Source: Alkaliphilus pronyensis (GTDB lineage Bacteria > Bacillota > Clostridia > Peptostreptococcales > Natronincolaceae). Taken from it: a stretch of 64,000 bases of DNA. Of this stretch, positions 35,690 to 44,613 are shown in pieces. Position numbers and translations under genes: made by a program. The stretch is from NCBI RefSeq assembly GCF_009017275.1, contig NZ_WBZC01000026.1, positions 1 through 64,000 on the forward strand, in the 5' to 3' direction. The notes beneath the pieces were generated by a model. The model did not search any database. It had not been told where the DNA came from and was given only the letters and a program-made list of their open reading frames with translations. The number at the start of each line of letters is the position of its first letter. The stretch's first letter is position 1.

Positions 35690-36850
35690 GTGGAAGGAAA
35701 AAAAGATTTTAAAAAATCTGAAAGAGAAATTAAATATGAGTATATTATTGAGGAGGGAGAAAAAACCAGAAAGCTAGGTAGGTTTGTGGTTTTAATAGGA
35801 ATTGTAATAATGCTAATAGCCCTGTATTCGGATGCTAATATAATACACTATCCTTCAATAATCTACAGAGGAAGAATAGCCCTTATAACTGTATTTGCTA
35901 CCTACATTGTATTTACCCTTACCCCTTATGCCGAAAGCCCCCGGAGAGTTATTAGATATTATAGCTACTGTCTTATAATGGCCATGTCTTTTGCTGTGTT
36001 TTTTAACCTAGTTACCTTTCAAGCCTATAATGGTATATTTGATTTTAGAGGCCCCCAGCTATTATTGGCCTTTAGTGTTTTTATAGTATTTTTCTCATTA
36101 GGTGCTAAGGAAAAGGTAATCAAAATTGTTCTTTTTCCCATAGGCTTTATGATTATTTACTTATTGTTATTTAAAGAAATGAATCCATATGAGTGGACAA
36201 AGTTCTTTAACTCCTTTGTTACTATTTTAATGGTTTGTTTATATCATAGGCATTGTATAAAAAGGGAGTACGGAGAATATAAGTCTAGAAAAATATCTCA
36301 ATATAATATGCTTAAGCTTAAGCAAGAATTAGAAAACAAAAAAAATCAAGAGGAAAGTCTGCAGGTTAAAGCTAATCTTGACCCGCTTACAGGAGTACTT
36401 AGTAGGAGATCTGGATTAGAGGAGCTGGAGAAGATTTTTAATTTAGCAGCTAATGAAGAAAAGCCCCTAAGTATATGCTATATTGATTTAGATGGACTAA
36501 AAAGCATAAATGATGCCTATGGACATTCCGAAGGTGATCGTTATATTAAAATAGCTGTGGAAATAATACAAAAACAATTAAGGGATGGAGACCTATTAGC
36601 CAGAATAGGGGGAGATGAGTTCATTATCGGTTTATATAATACCCCTCCCCATGTTGCTGAAAAAATATGGAATCGTATTAAGGGTGGTTTTGATAGCTTC
36701 AATAGGCAGGAAATTATTTATTATAAGGTTAGTGCCAGTCATGGTATAGTAACCTATTATAAGGAAAATTACTCTAGTTTACATGAACTATTAGAAAGTG
36801 CAGATAACAAAATGTATAACGAAAAAAAGAGAAAGAAAATGTATAAGTAA
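35690..36850 (+). CDS. Membrane-bound diguanylate cyclase (GGDEF)
   Basis: 386 residues. The start codon is GTG, with AGGAGG 6 nt upstream. About five to six membrane spans (30-190), a short coiled coil (205-225) and a GGDEF domain follow. The domain has DPLTGVLSR and the intact active site RIGGDEF. An RxxD inhibitory site (RDGD) lies five residues before it, so product feedback by cyclic di-GMP is expected. No EAL domain is present. It makes cyclic di-GMP, which in Clostridia controls surface adhesion, pili and polysaccharide. Its signal input is unknown. Confidence 0.9.
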   Translation: MEGKKDFKKSEREIKYEYIIEEGEKTRKLGRFVVLIGIVIMLIALYSDANIIHYPSIIYRGRIALITVFATYIVFTLTPYAESPRRVIRYYSYCLIMAMSFAVFFNLVTFQAYNGIFDFRGPQLLLAFSVFIVFFSLGAKEKVIKIVLFPIGFMIIYLLLFKEMNPYEWTKFFNSFVTILMVCLYHRHCIKREYGEYKSRKISQYNMLKLKQELENKKNQEESLQVKANLDPLTGVLSRRSGLEELEKIFNLAANEEKPLSICYIDLDGLKSINDAYGHSEGDRYIKIAVEIIQKQLRDGDLLARIGGDEFIIGLYNTPPHVAEKIWNRIKGGFDSFNRQEIIYYKVSASHGIVTYYKENYSSLHELLESADNKMYNEKKRKKMYK

Positions 36851-37025
36851 ATAGATAGATAAATTAAAATTAAAATTAAAAATTAAAAGTGAAAAATTAA
36901 AAATGCAAATAATAATTGAAAATGGAAAACTAAAAGTTAAGAATTAAGAGTTAAGAGTTAAGAGAAAACGTTGAATGAAAAAGATTAAAAGAAAAAATCA
37001 AAAATAAAGCACTAAATTAAAAGCA
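36851..37025 (+). repeat. Purine-rich heptad repeat tract 5
   Basis: The tract starts at the stop codon of the diguanylate cyclase gene and fills the gap to the converging lipoprotein gene, with units on the plus strand. It shares GTTAAGAGAAAACGTTGAA (36957-36975) and TAAAGCACTAAATTAAAA (37005-37022) with tract 1, in the same order, so the two descend from one sequence. Confidence 0.8.
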
Positions 37026-37397
37026 TTAATCTATTTGTACATTGGCTACATTCTTTCCCCCTTGTACTGCTTGTACATTAACGCTTTTATCGGGATACTT
37101 CTCCTTAAGCTCCTTAGCCAAGTCATTAGCTAAAGTATCTATCTCACTTTGCTGTATACCCTCCTTAATTATCATCGTTCCAACAACTAAATTATCCTCT
37201 TGAATATAAACCCTGCCTCCCTGTACCTGTTCCTTCTCTAAAACCTCTTCTGTAGAATCTACATCAACATTTTCATCATATTCCTTTTCAGAGGTCTCAG
37301 GCTCTTGCTGTGGTGCCTCCTCAGTTTGGCATCCAACTGTAAATACCATTAAAACTGTTAATATTAAAATTACTACTAACATCCTTTTATATCCCAT
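37026..37397 (-). CDS. YhcN/YlaJ-type sporulation lipoprotein
   Basis: 123 residues. The signal sequence ends in a lipobox TVGC (Cys23), followed by an acidic linker (25-58). A compact domain includes RVYIQEDNLVVGTMIIKEG and ends NVQAVQGGKNVANVQID. Length, lipobox and domain resemble the YhcN/YlaJ family of spore-associated lipoproteins, but the likeness is moderate. It faces the diguanylate cyclase gene across a repeat tract. An alternative is a general surface lipoprotein. Confidence 0.6.
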   Translation of the reverse strand: MGYKRMLVVILILTVLMVFTVGCQTEEAPQQEPETSEKEYDENVDVDSTEEVLEKEQVQGGRVYIQEDNLVVGTMIIKEGIQQSEIDTLANDLAKELKEKYPDKSVNVQAVQGGKNVANVQID

Positions 37398-37502
37398 TTA
37401 CTGTAGCCTCCAATATAAATATTTAATTATTATAAGTATTTGTAGCTAACTTAATTTGTATACACATTACTTAGTTGAGGTTTGACTAATAGCTTGGTTA
37501 TT

Positions 37503-37531
37503 TTGCTTTTAATGGGGTATAAATATATTAT
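37503..37531 (+). promoter_or_regulatory. Possible promoter for the two small genes
   Basis: TTGCTT (37503-37508), 17 bp, TATTAT (37526-37531), about 30 bp upstream of the next ATG. The -35 is weak. Confidence 0.4.
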
Positions 37532-37561
37532 AAAAATAAGTTGTGAATTTGGAGGTGTAAT

Positions 37562-37867
37562 ATGATTAGATTTAAAACAAAGGATGAGATATTAAATCTA
37601 TATGTTAGTAGATATCCAGAGCTGGATGCCTTCGCTTTAGCACAGCTGGAGAGGGAATATGAACACTATCTAAAACTCTTAAAGGATTGTAGCACAAAGG
37701 AAGAAGCTAATATAGTTTTTGATAGGGAAATTGAAATAAACGAAGGAAGATTTAGAAGAAATAAAGATATTAAAGGAGTTGAATCATCACCCTGTAAAGA
37801 CTTTTATCAGATACTTGCAAATTATGGTATGATAGTATTTTTTAGAGATAACATTTTAAAGGAATAG
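37562..37867 (+). CDS. Hypothetical protein, 101 residues
   Basis: I do not recognise a family. The protein is soluble and mostly helical, with a charged N-terminal half (long helix about 22-50), one cysteine and no signal sequence. It has a strong site GGAGGTG. It precedes a zinc-ribbon protein gene by 17 bp in the same direction, and both end before a bidirectional terminator, so they form a two-gene unit. Confidence 0.7.
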   Translation: MIRFKTKDEILNLYVSRYPELDAFALAQLEREYEHYLKLLKDCSTKEEANIVFDREIEINEGRFRRNKDIKGVESSPCKDFYQILANYGMIVFFRDNILKE

Positions 37868-37884
37868 TACAAAGGAGTGATATT

Positions 37885-38079
37885 ATGGCTGAAGAAATTA
37901 AGAAATGTAAATCATGTAAAAAAGAGTTTAATATTTCTGATGTTAAGGAGAACAAAAGTCTTTTCAAAACATTTTTTTCTAACCTAGTAAAATCAAATGA
38001 TTACGACAAAAAAAATGAAGCTACTGATTACTGTCCCGAGTGCTTGATTGAAGATGCTAACAATCAAATAAGACAATAA
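37885..38079 (+). CDS. Small zinc-ribbon protein
   Basis: 64 residues with two CxxC knuckles, CKSCKK near the N terminus (Cys8, Cys11) and CPEC near residue 50, separated by a lysine-rich middle. This is a classic zinc-ribbon layout, probably binding nucleic acid or a protein partner. It is the second gene of a two-gene unit and has AAGGAGTG upstream. No specific function can be given. Confidence 0.7.
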   Translation: MAEEIKKCKSCKKEFNISDVKENKSLFKTFFSNLVKSNDYDKKNEATDYCPECLIEDANNQIRQ

Positions 38080-38084
38080 ATAAA

Positions 38085-38145
38085 GCAATAGACATGGGCT
38101 GAAGCTGATATTGAATCAAGCTTCAGTCTTTTGCTATTGCCTTTT
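38085..38145. terminator. Bidirectional terminator with nested stems
   Basis: An outer stem (GCAATAG with CTATTGC) encloses an inner stem (GCTGAAGCT with AGCTTCAGT). A T-run follows on the plus strand (38141-38145), and the stop codon of the converging mntA gene lies in the outer arm. Confidence 0.75.
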
Positions 38146-38442
38146 ATATAATATACTTCCATGCTTATCAATATGTTCTTTAAGTTCAAGGTTTTCTAAG
38201 GTTTCATAGTGTATAATGTCAAAATAATATGGCAAAGGAAGAATTTCATTTAGTTCAACTCTTATATTATTTAGAATTACTTCTGAAATGTCGGGTCCAT
38301 AAATAGCAATATCAATATCTGACCCATTCTTGTAATTACCCATGCTTCGGCTTCCAAAAATTACAACCCTTTCAACTTCTTTATTGTTTATTAATGTGTT
38401 TAGTATTATATCTAAACTTTTCGGTGAAATTCCAAAGCTCAT
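38134..38442 (-). CDS. mntA: MntA-type nucleotidyltransferase antitoxin
   Basis: 102 residues, minimal nucleotidyltransferase fold. The motif GSX10DXD is exact: Gly30-Ser31, then Asp42-x-Asp44. MntA antitoxins add AMP groups to the HEPN toxin and so silence it. Its ATG overlaps the hepT stop codon (ATGA), the toxin gene coming first, as in described HepT/MntA pairs. Intact catalytic residues suggest an active pair. Confidence 0.88.
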   Translation of the reverse strand: MSFGISPKSLDIILNTLINNKEVERVVIFGSRSMGNYKNGSDIDIAIYGPDISEVILNNIRVELNEILPLPYYFDIIHYETLENLELKEHIDKHGSILYKRQ

Positions 38443-38837
38443 ATTATCTCTCCTAAAAAATTATATACTTGAGTTATTGCATTATAATACTCTTCGTCAA
38501 TCTTTTTTATAGCGAAATTAAAACGTTCCTCATTATATGTATGTGCTAAAATATTTCTCTTCTCCAGCATATCCATCCATACATCTCCATCTATAATAAT
38601 CTCATAATGAAAGGCTGCTTTAATAACATCTCTTGGAAACTTAGCATCTATCTCCTTTGATTCTAGGTAATCCTTTAATGTTTTCCATGCTAGTTCAAAT
38701 GTATATTCAAACCTTTGAATCAAGCCTTCTTTTTCCAATGTGCTTAGCTTTTCGATATCTACTACTGCAGCCTGAAACTTTCGATATGCTTTGTCAAAGT
38801 TTTCAAACCTTTGTCGCCATCTTATTTCTTTATTCAT
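38439..38837 (-). CDS. hepT: HepT-type HEPN toxin (HI0074 family)
   Basis: 132 residues, all-helical HEPN protein of the HI0074 nucleotidyltransferase-substrate-binding family. The RNase motif RX4HXY is intact at Arg94, His99 and Tyr101 (RNILAHTY). The tyrosine is the known site of AMP addition by MntA. Together with the next gene it forms a type VII toxin-antitoxin module. The gene begins 36 bp after the SEC-C gene on the same strand and may share its transcript or have its own promoter. Confidence 0.88.
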   Translation of the reverse strand: MNKEIRWRQRFENFDKAYRKFQAAVVDIEKLSTLEKEGLIQRFEYTFELAWKTLKDYLESKEIDAKFPRDVIKAAFHYEIIIDGDVWMDMLEKRNILAHTYNEERFNFAIKKIDEEYYNAITQVYNFLGEII

Positions 38838-38873
38838 TTTATCCTCCCCATAATATATTATTAAGCTATATTT

Positions 38874-41138
38874 TTACTTATTATAGACTAGTTTTAACCA
38901 AGAAATAGCACCCCAGGTTTTTTCCCAAGCCTTTTTTCCGTAGGCGGCATAGGTAATTGCTTCTTCTTTACTGCCAGAGGATACATACTGTGGTAGTGTT
39001 TTAGGTATAGATTTAATTCCTAATAGATAATCTACTACATATTTATTACTGTCAATAGCCTTTTCAAGTAATTGCTCTGACTTTGCATTTGCCCCCTTAG
39101 TAGCTAAGGATAACAATGCCCTGTTAAATAGCCAATCACATGATTCTTCATAATATTTTCCAATAAGCTTATGAGCCTCTTTATATCTGCCATTTTCTAT
39201 TAAGCTTGGCACCAGTAAATATCTAACCCCTTGGTTGTCATTAGGGTTTAGATCCAACATAGTATACATATTGTCAATAGCTTCTGTTGTACTGCCCTTT
39301 TCTATAAAACATTGTACAAATCCCATATTAGCCCTCATAAAGGGACGGGTTTCAAGTAGACCCCAGAAATGCCCCATATTCTCTTCAAAGTATGCTGTCC
39401 CCTTCGATTTAACAAAAACATCTAAGGCCTTTACATATAATGCTATCTTATGATCTATATTATTTGCGTCGTACTCTGCCAGAAGATTATATGCATCTAC
39501 ACAATTATTATCAAGCTTTAATGCCCTATTGGCAAGCTTTATTATTTCACTTTTGCTATTACTTTCCCATGCCGAATATATTAATTCTTGTGCTTCTTCT
39601 TCATTAGACAGCTTGTCCTTATTTTCTTCTAGCATACCATTTTGCAGTAAATCAGTTAAAAAATCGTTAGCCTCTTCTATTGACTTAAAATCTTGCTTCT
39701 GTAATATTTCACTAATAGCTAACATATTTTTCTCAGTCATAGGCTTATTTATGCTGTTTGGTGATGTCTTTAGCATTTCTTGTGGAGTAAGCTGTTTCTC
39801 ATATGAGTCTATTGTATTGTAGATAAAATCCATAATTTTTCTACTATTATTGGAAAGTGTACTATAGCTAACTCCATACTTTTTAGCTATATCCTTTTGT
39901 GTAGGTTGATATTCTCCCCAGAAATCATCTAGGGTAATATGCTCAAGTACAGAAGCCCAGCTTCCACTCTTTTTAATTACGGGATTCATTTCGCAGGTAT
40001 ATAGATACCATAAACTTAATGCTTTTTCTATATCATAAATGAAGAGCTTCCCTTTAGTACCTTCAACAAACAATAGTGCTTCTTTACTGTAGGTTTCATT
40101 TTCAAAGGGAATAACATCTAAACCACCAGAGGACAAATACCCTTCTCCATAAATTAATTCTTTAACCAGCTCTATTTCCTGGGATAGCTTAACATCACTA
40201 AACTCCTTATCTAGCTGACCTTTACATAATTTATCTATAAATTTCTTTAACTTTTTTTCCATTTTAGAATCATAACTAGCCTGTAGCGGACTCTTTCTAT
40301 CTAATAAACGGTGGGGCTTGCTAAGAAATTTTTTTACTAATAACTCTGCATAGAAGGAGTCTTCATCAAAGTAATCATTATCTAGGGAATCCTCATCCAA
40401 ATAATTGTCATTTTCATCAGCCAGTCCTTCTAAAAGAGTTTCTATAAAAACATGTCCCTCAGACTTTAAGAAATCTCCCCAATCCTTATATTCACCCCCC
40501 AATGCTTCCAATAAGTTTCTTTTGCCTTTTATTTCATCTATGAAGCCCGTCATATCATGTTCATCAAATATAAGACAGCCATTTAAATACTCGTACCATG
40601 ACTCTATTGGTAGTAATCTTCCTAAGTGAATATCTTTTATATTTATATCCTCCAAGGTGGTGTATATTCTAACAATCTTCTCCTCTTGCGCTAGTAAATC
40701 TATTAGAATTAGGCCATCATCACCATAAAAATCCTTAACTTCATATACACTTATATATCTTTCTCGCCAACTATGGATGTTTCTCAGGACTCTATCCTTA
40801 ATGGCTTTATTTTTAGCATTTAAATATAGGTCAAATAAAGTCATTTCATCCTTAATTGGATAATCAAATACAATTAAATCCAATGTAAAGTCATAAAGCT
40901 TATCTACAATAGTCTTTTTATCAATATCTGTTTTACTTGCTAATTCTCCTAAAGCCTTGTCCACCAATAGCTTATTTGCCATAACAAATTGATAGAAGTC
41001 ACTTCTTATTTCATCAGCATCAGTTTTCATAATAACATTAGGATTCATCACTATTAAGTTGTTATTTTTTCCGCAGCATCGTTTGTGTTTTTTTCCACTA
41101 CCACACTGACAAAGCTCATTTCTTCCTTGCTTAAACAT
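38874..41138 (-). CDS. SEC-C zinc-motif protein with central HTH and C-terminal TPR-like repeats
   Basis: 754 residues. The SEC-C metal motif is at the very N terminus and is exact (CxCx8CC: Cys10, Cys12, Cys21, Cys22), whereas in SecA it is C-terminal. The middle is unassigned. Near 412-433 a helix-turn-helix-like segment (DIAKKYGVSYSTLSNNSRKI, 20 residues) is seen. Residues about 500-720 show TPR-like helix pairs (ANRALKLDNNCVDAYNLLAE and others). No signal peptide or membrane span is seen. It precedes hepT-mntA and may be an intracellular scaffold or regulator, but the function is unknown. Confidence 0.7.
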   Translation of the reverse strand: MFKQGRNELCQCGSGKKHKRCCGKNNNLIVMNPNVIMKTDADEIRSDFYQFVMANKLLVDKALGELASKTDIDKKTIVDKLYDFTLDLIVFDYPIKDEMTLFDLYLNAKNKAIKDRVLRNIHSWRERYISVYEVKDFYGDDGLILIDLLAQEEKIVRIYTTLEDINIKDIHLGRLLPIESWYEYLNGCLIFDEHDMTGFIDEIKGKRNLLEALGGEYKDWGDFLKSEGHVFIETLLEGLADENDNYLDEDSLDNDYFDEDSFYAELLVKKFLSKPHRLLDRKSPLQASYDSKMEKKLKKFIDKLCKGQLDKEFSDVKLSQEIELVKELIYGEGYLSSGGLDVIPFENETYSKEALLFVEGTKGKLFIYDIEKALSLWYLYTCEMNPVIKKSGSWASVLEHITLDDFWGEYQPTQKDIAKKYGVSYSTLSNNSRKIMDFIYNTIDSYEKQLTPQEMLKTSPNSINKPMTEKNMLAISEILQKQDFKSIEEANDFLTDLLQNGMLEENKDKLSNEEEAQELIYSAWESNSKSEIIKLANRALKLDNNCVDAYNLLAEYDANNIDHKIALYVKALDVFVKSKGTAYFEENMGHFWGLLETRPFMRANMGFVQCFIEKGSTTEAIDNMYTMLDLNPNDNQGVRYLLVPSLIENGRYKEAHKLIGKYYEESCDWLFNRALLSLATKGANAKSEQLLEKAIDSNKYVVDYLLGIKSIPKTLPQYVSSGSKEEAITYAAYGKKAWEKTWGAISWLKLVYNK

Positions 41139-41222
41139 GGTTTTGGCACTCCTTAATTGGTCTTACCGAGTTTTACTATATTATATAATATATAATTTTT
41201 TTCATCAAATAAAAACGAATAA

Positions 41223-41249
41223 ACCCCATAAGCCTATTGTACTTATGGG
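41223..41249 (-). terminator. Terminator of the TolC-like gene
   Basis: A perfect 9-bp stem (CCCCATAAG with CTTATGGGG) lies 20 bp beyond the stop codon; the minus-strand tail is T-rich. Confidence 0.75.
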
Positions 41250-41269
41250 GTAAAAATTAGCTATGTACT

Positions 41270-42535
41270 TTACCAGCTAGCGGTAGCTAAATTACCTTTT
41301 TCAGCCAGCTGTAATTCTGTATCCGTATTAATATAATCTATCATGGCTTTTTTATAATCAAAAATAGCTTGATCTATTTCTTGCTTTTGCAGATTATATT
41401 GTAGCTTACTAATAACTCCAGTTTTGTATTGAACTTCAAGCTGAAGCATTTTTTCATCAGCCAATAGCTTATTTCTTAACTGTTGAACTAAGTCACTGCC
41501 TAGCTGATTATGTCTAAAATATAAGCTTTTAACTAAGTGTTCAAAATCCCTCTTTGTTTGCTTTTCATTTAACTCTGCCTCATCAGCTTCATATACGCTA
41601 ATTAAATATTCAGTGTCATCTTCTTCATAGGCTATTTGAAGTTTTTCAACTATTTCAGCATTAACCTCAGTTAATCTTTCTACTTTTTTAAGGTCTAGAC
41701 TTTGCTCCATAAATCCTTTTAATACATTTTCAAGCTTATACTTTTTAATACTAACGGCACCAGGAAGCTCAAACAGAATATCTATATTATCACTTACTTC
41801 TATATTTAAATCTGTCTTTAATTTTTCAATTGCCTGTTCAATTGAATTATCCAGCTTTTCGATGCTTAGTTCTAGGTTAATCTTTTGTGTTTCAAGATTA
41901 TTGACTGCTAGCTCAGTAGTAAGGTCTAGCTCCTTCTTTGTTTTCTCTACATTTAGTTGCATATCAATATTAGCAATACTTTTTTCTAACAAATCTCTTT
42001 GTTCTTTTAATATTAGTAATTGATAGTAATCTTTTTGAAGCTGATATTTTAACAATTCAATGTCATTTTGCTTTTTTATGTCGGCCTGTTGATCTTCTAG
42101 CACCATCATTTCTAGGTTTTTCATCATGCTTGCTTCTTGCTTAAGTAATGCTTTATAATTGTCGGTGGCAGCTTCTACAGTATGCATCATTCCATGGTAA
42201 TATTGGAATGCCGCTTGCTCTTCATTACTACCTTTCGAAGCACTATAGTACTCATCTCGTGCTTGCTTTCTTTGCTTTACCACACTGTCTGTGTACTTCC
42301 CAGCCCTTTCAACTTGCTTCTGTAAATCTTCATAATCCTCTAGGGTTTCTTCATATCTAAGCTTTAGAAGCCTATTATCTAAATCTAATTTCTTAATCTC
42401 GATATTTTCCTCTAAGAATCGATTTGTTAGCTCTTCTAATCCTAATGGAGTTTTGCTTTCCACTGCTAAAGCAGAACTGGATAACATTAAAGCTACTAAT
42501 ATTGTACAAATAATATTTCTTTTTAACCTTAGCAT
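41270..42535 (-). CDS. TolC-like exported coiled-coil protein
   Basis: 421 residues. A signal peptide (1-25) is followed by LGLEELTNRFLEENIEIKK, the start typical of outer-membrane efflux (TolC) proteins, and two long helical coiled-coil blocks with an internal repeat (about 30-215 and 270-410). True TolC sits in an outer membrane, which this Gram-positive-type cell should lack. Similar proteins occur in several Clostridia and presumably span the wall or act as coiled-coil surface proteins. The gene stands alone. The TolC-like beta-barrel strands are not obvious. Confidence 0.65.
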   Translation of the reverse strand: MLRLKRNIICTILVALMLSSSALAVESKTPLGLEELTNRFLEENIEIKKLDLDNRLLKLRYEETLEDYEDLQKQVERAGKYTDSVVKQRKQARDEYYSASKGSNEEQAAFQYYHGMMHTVEAATDNYKALLKQEASMMKNLEMMVLEDQQADIKKQNDIELLKYQLQKDYYQLLILKEQRDLLEKSIANIDMQLNVEKTKKELDLTTELAVNNLETQKINLELSIEKLDNSIEQAIEKLKTDLNIEVSDNIDILFELPGAVSIKKYKLENVLKGFMEQSLDLKKVERLTEVNAEIVEKLQIAYEEDDTEYLISVYEADEAELNEKQTKRDFEHLVKSLYFRHNQLGSDLVQQLRNKLLADEKMLQLEVQYKTGVISKLQYNLQKQEIDQAIFDYKKAMIDYINTDTELQLAEKGNLATASW

Positions 42536-42633
42536 TTTATCACCTCATAATGTATTTGTTTCTATTATACATTTTTATATACGATATTACTTGTAAAATG
42601 TCTATTTTAATATATTAAAAAATTATTAACTGC

Positions 42634-44481
42634 TTAGCTTGTTCTTTTATATGTTGGCACCATCTTCACCATGTATTCTTTTATCTCGTCTCTATTATCG
42701 CCAATAATATCCCTTAGTATTTCCAGCTCTCTAACCAAAAGCTTAAAATCTGTAAATACTGGCTTACCAATAAAAATCTTTTCGTGCTTAGTTGCCTCAA
42801 GGCCCTCCTCCTCCATTAAAAGCTCCTCATACAGCTTTTCACCAGGACGAAGTCCGGTTATTTTTATTTGAATATCAGCTTCAGGTTCAAACCCAGATAA
42901 TCTGATAAGATTTTTAGCTAAATCAATAATTTTTACAGGCTCACCCATATCTAATACAAATATCTCTCCACCCTTAGCCATAGCACCTGCTTGCACAACA
43001 AGCTGTACTGCCTCAGGAATTGTCATAAAGTATCTTGTTACCTCAGGATGTGTCACAGTTACTGGTCCGCCTTCAGAAATTTGCTTTCGAAAAAGGGGAA
43101 TTACACTTCCATTACTCCCAAGTACATTACCAAAGCGTACTGCAACAAATTCTGTTTTACTAATAATATTTATAGATTGAATAATCATTTCAGCAACCCT
43201 TTTAGTGGCACCCATTATGTTGGTTGGATTAACGGCTTTGTCGGTGGATATTAACACAAAGCGTTTTGCACCATACTTATGGGCACATTCCGCAACATTT
43301 TTTGTGCCAAAAACGTTATTTTTAATAGCCTCCTGTGGATTATTCTCCATTAGAGGTACATGCTTATGGGCAGCTGCGTGAAAAACAATTTCGGGAAGAT
43401 ATTGTTTAAAGATTTCCTCCATACGACCCTTATCTCTTACAGATGCTATTAATATATCAAGATTTAACTGAGGATGCTTTCTTAATAGCTCATTTTGAAT
43501 ATCATAGGCATTGTTTTCATAAATATCTAGTATTAAAAGCCTTTTAGGCTTAAAGCCAGCAATTTGACGACAAAGCTCCGCCCCTATTGAACCACCGCCC
43601 CCAGTAACAAGTACGGTTTTACTTTCTAGGTAATCACTTATTTCGTCTAAATCTACCTTTACAGGGTCTCTTCCTAATAAATCTTCTATATCAACATCTC
43701 TAATCTCCTTAATGGTTACCTTACCATCAATTAGCTCAAATATACCAGGCACAATTTTTAACTTGCACTTTGTTTTACTACACTCTTCTACTATTTCCCT
43801 AATATCCTTTTTATTAGATGAGGGTATTGCAATTATTATTTCATCAATCCTTTTAGATTCTGCAATCTTTTTTATGTGATACCTGTCTCCTAAAACTGGA
43901 ACACCATTTATTCTTGAACCCAGCTTTGAGTCATCGTCATCAATAATTGCTACTGCTTTACTATGGAGGTTATCATGGTTTTTTAATTCTTTAATAACTA
44001 GTGCACCTGCCTGACCAGCACCAATAATCATTACTCTTTTTGTTTCCTTCTTTTTTCCGAAGCTAAAAAACGAGGTCTCAGATATCCCACGAGTTGCCCT
44101 AATACTAAAGCGTACTCCACCTATTAAAACTATATCTAATATAAAGGCTAATATGTATATACTTCTTGGAAAGCTTTGCTGAGAGATAACCATGTAAGAC
44201 ACTACGCCAGCATTGGCAACAAAGGAGGTTAAAACAATTTGGAATAACTCCTCTATACTTGCATACTTCCATAGGTTCTTATACATACCAAATACATAAA
44301 ATATTATGATTTTAAGCATGCTTAAAGAGAATATGTTTTCTTTATATACAGCAATATATGGTGCAACTACTTTACCAGTAAAATCTCCTTCAAATCTTAT
44401 GTAAAAGGCTATCAAAAAAGCTAAATTTATAAGTATTATATCTATAGCAATTAAAAAAGCCCCTATCATTTTCTTTTTCAT
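42634..44481 (-). CDS. CapD/WbpM-like UDP-sugar 4,6-dehydratase, membrane form
   Basis: 615 residues from the ATG at 44481, with GGCGGTG upstream; an earlier ATG 14 codons before has no site. Four N-terminal membrane spans (to about 130) precede a Rossmann domain (IIGAGQAGALVI) and the NAD-dependent dehydratase domain starting VTGGGGSIGAELCRQ. The active-site phrase STDKAVNPTNIMGATKR is in place. It converts UDP-GlcNAc to a 4-keto-6-deoxy sugar for glycan or glycoprotein synthesis at the membrane. It lies at the left end of the polysaccharide region and is separate from the soluble CapE in the main operon. Confidence 0.9.
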   Translation of the reverse strand: MKKKMIGAFLIAIDIILINLAFLIAFYIRFEGDFTGKVVAPYIAVYKENIFSLSMLKIIIFYVFGMYKNLWKYASIEELFQIVLTSFVANAGVVSYMVISQQSFPRSIYILAFILDIVLIGGVRFSIRATRGISETSFFSFGKKKETKRVMIIGAGQAGALVIKELKNHDNLHSKAVAIIDDDDSKLGSRINGVPVLGDRYHIKKIAESKRIDEIIIAIPSSNKKDIREIVEECSKTKCKLKIVPGIFELIDGKVTIKEIRDVDIEDLLGRDPVKVDLDEISDYLESKTVLVTGGGGSIGAELCRQIAGFKPKRLLILDIYENNAYDIQNELLRKHPQLNLDILIASVRDKGRMEEIFKQYLPEIVFHAAAHKHVPLMENNPQEAIKNNVFGTKNVAECAHKYGAKRFVLISTDKAVNPTNIMGATKRVAEMIIQSINIISKTEFVAVRFGNVLGSNGSVIPLFRKQISEGGPVTVTHPEVTRYFMTIPEAVQLVVQAGAMAKGGEIFVLDMGEPVKIIDLAKNLIRLSGFEPEADIQIKITGLRPGEKLYEELLMEEEGLEATKHEKIFIGKPVFTDFKLLVRELEILRDIIGDNRDEIKEYMVKMVPTYKRTS

Positions 44482-44613
44482 GTTTTCACCGCCAAAATAA
44501 ATATAGTAGTATGAATATACCACATACTACTAATTATTATATCATTTGTATGCCTATAAAAATAGATGTTTAAGATTACAAAGATGTTACAAAGCTATAA
44601 TATTACTATAGGG

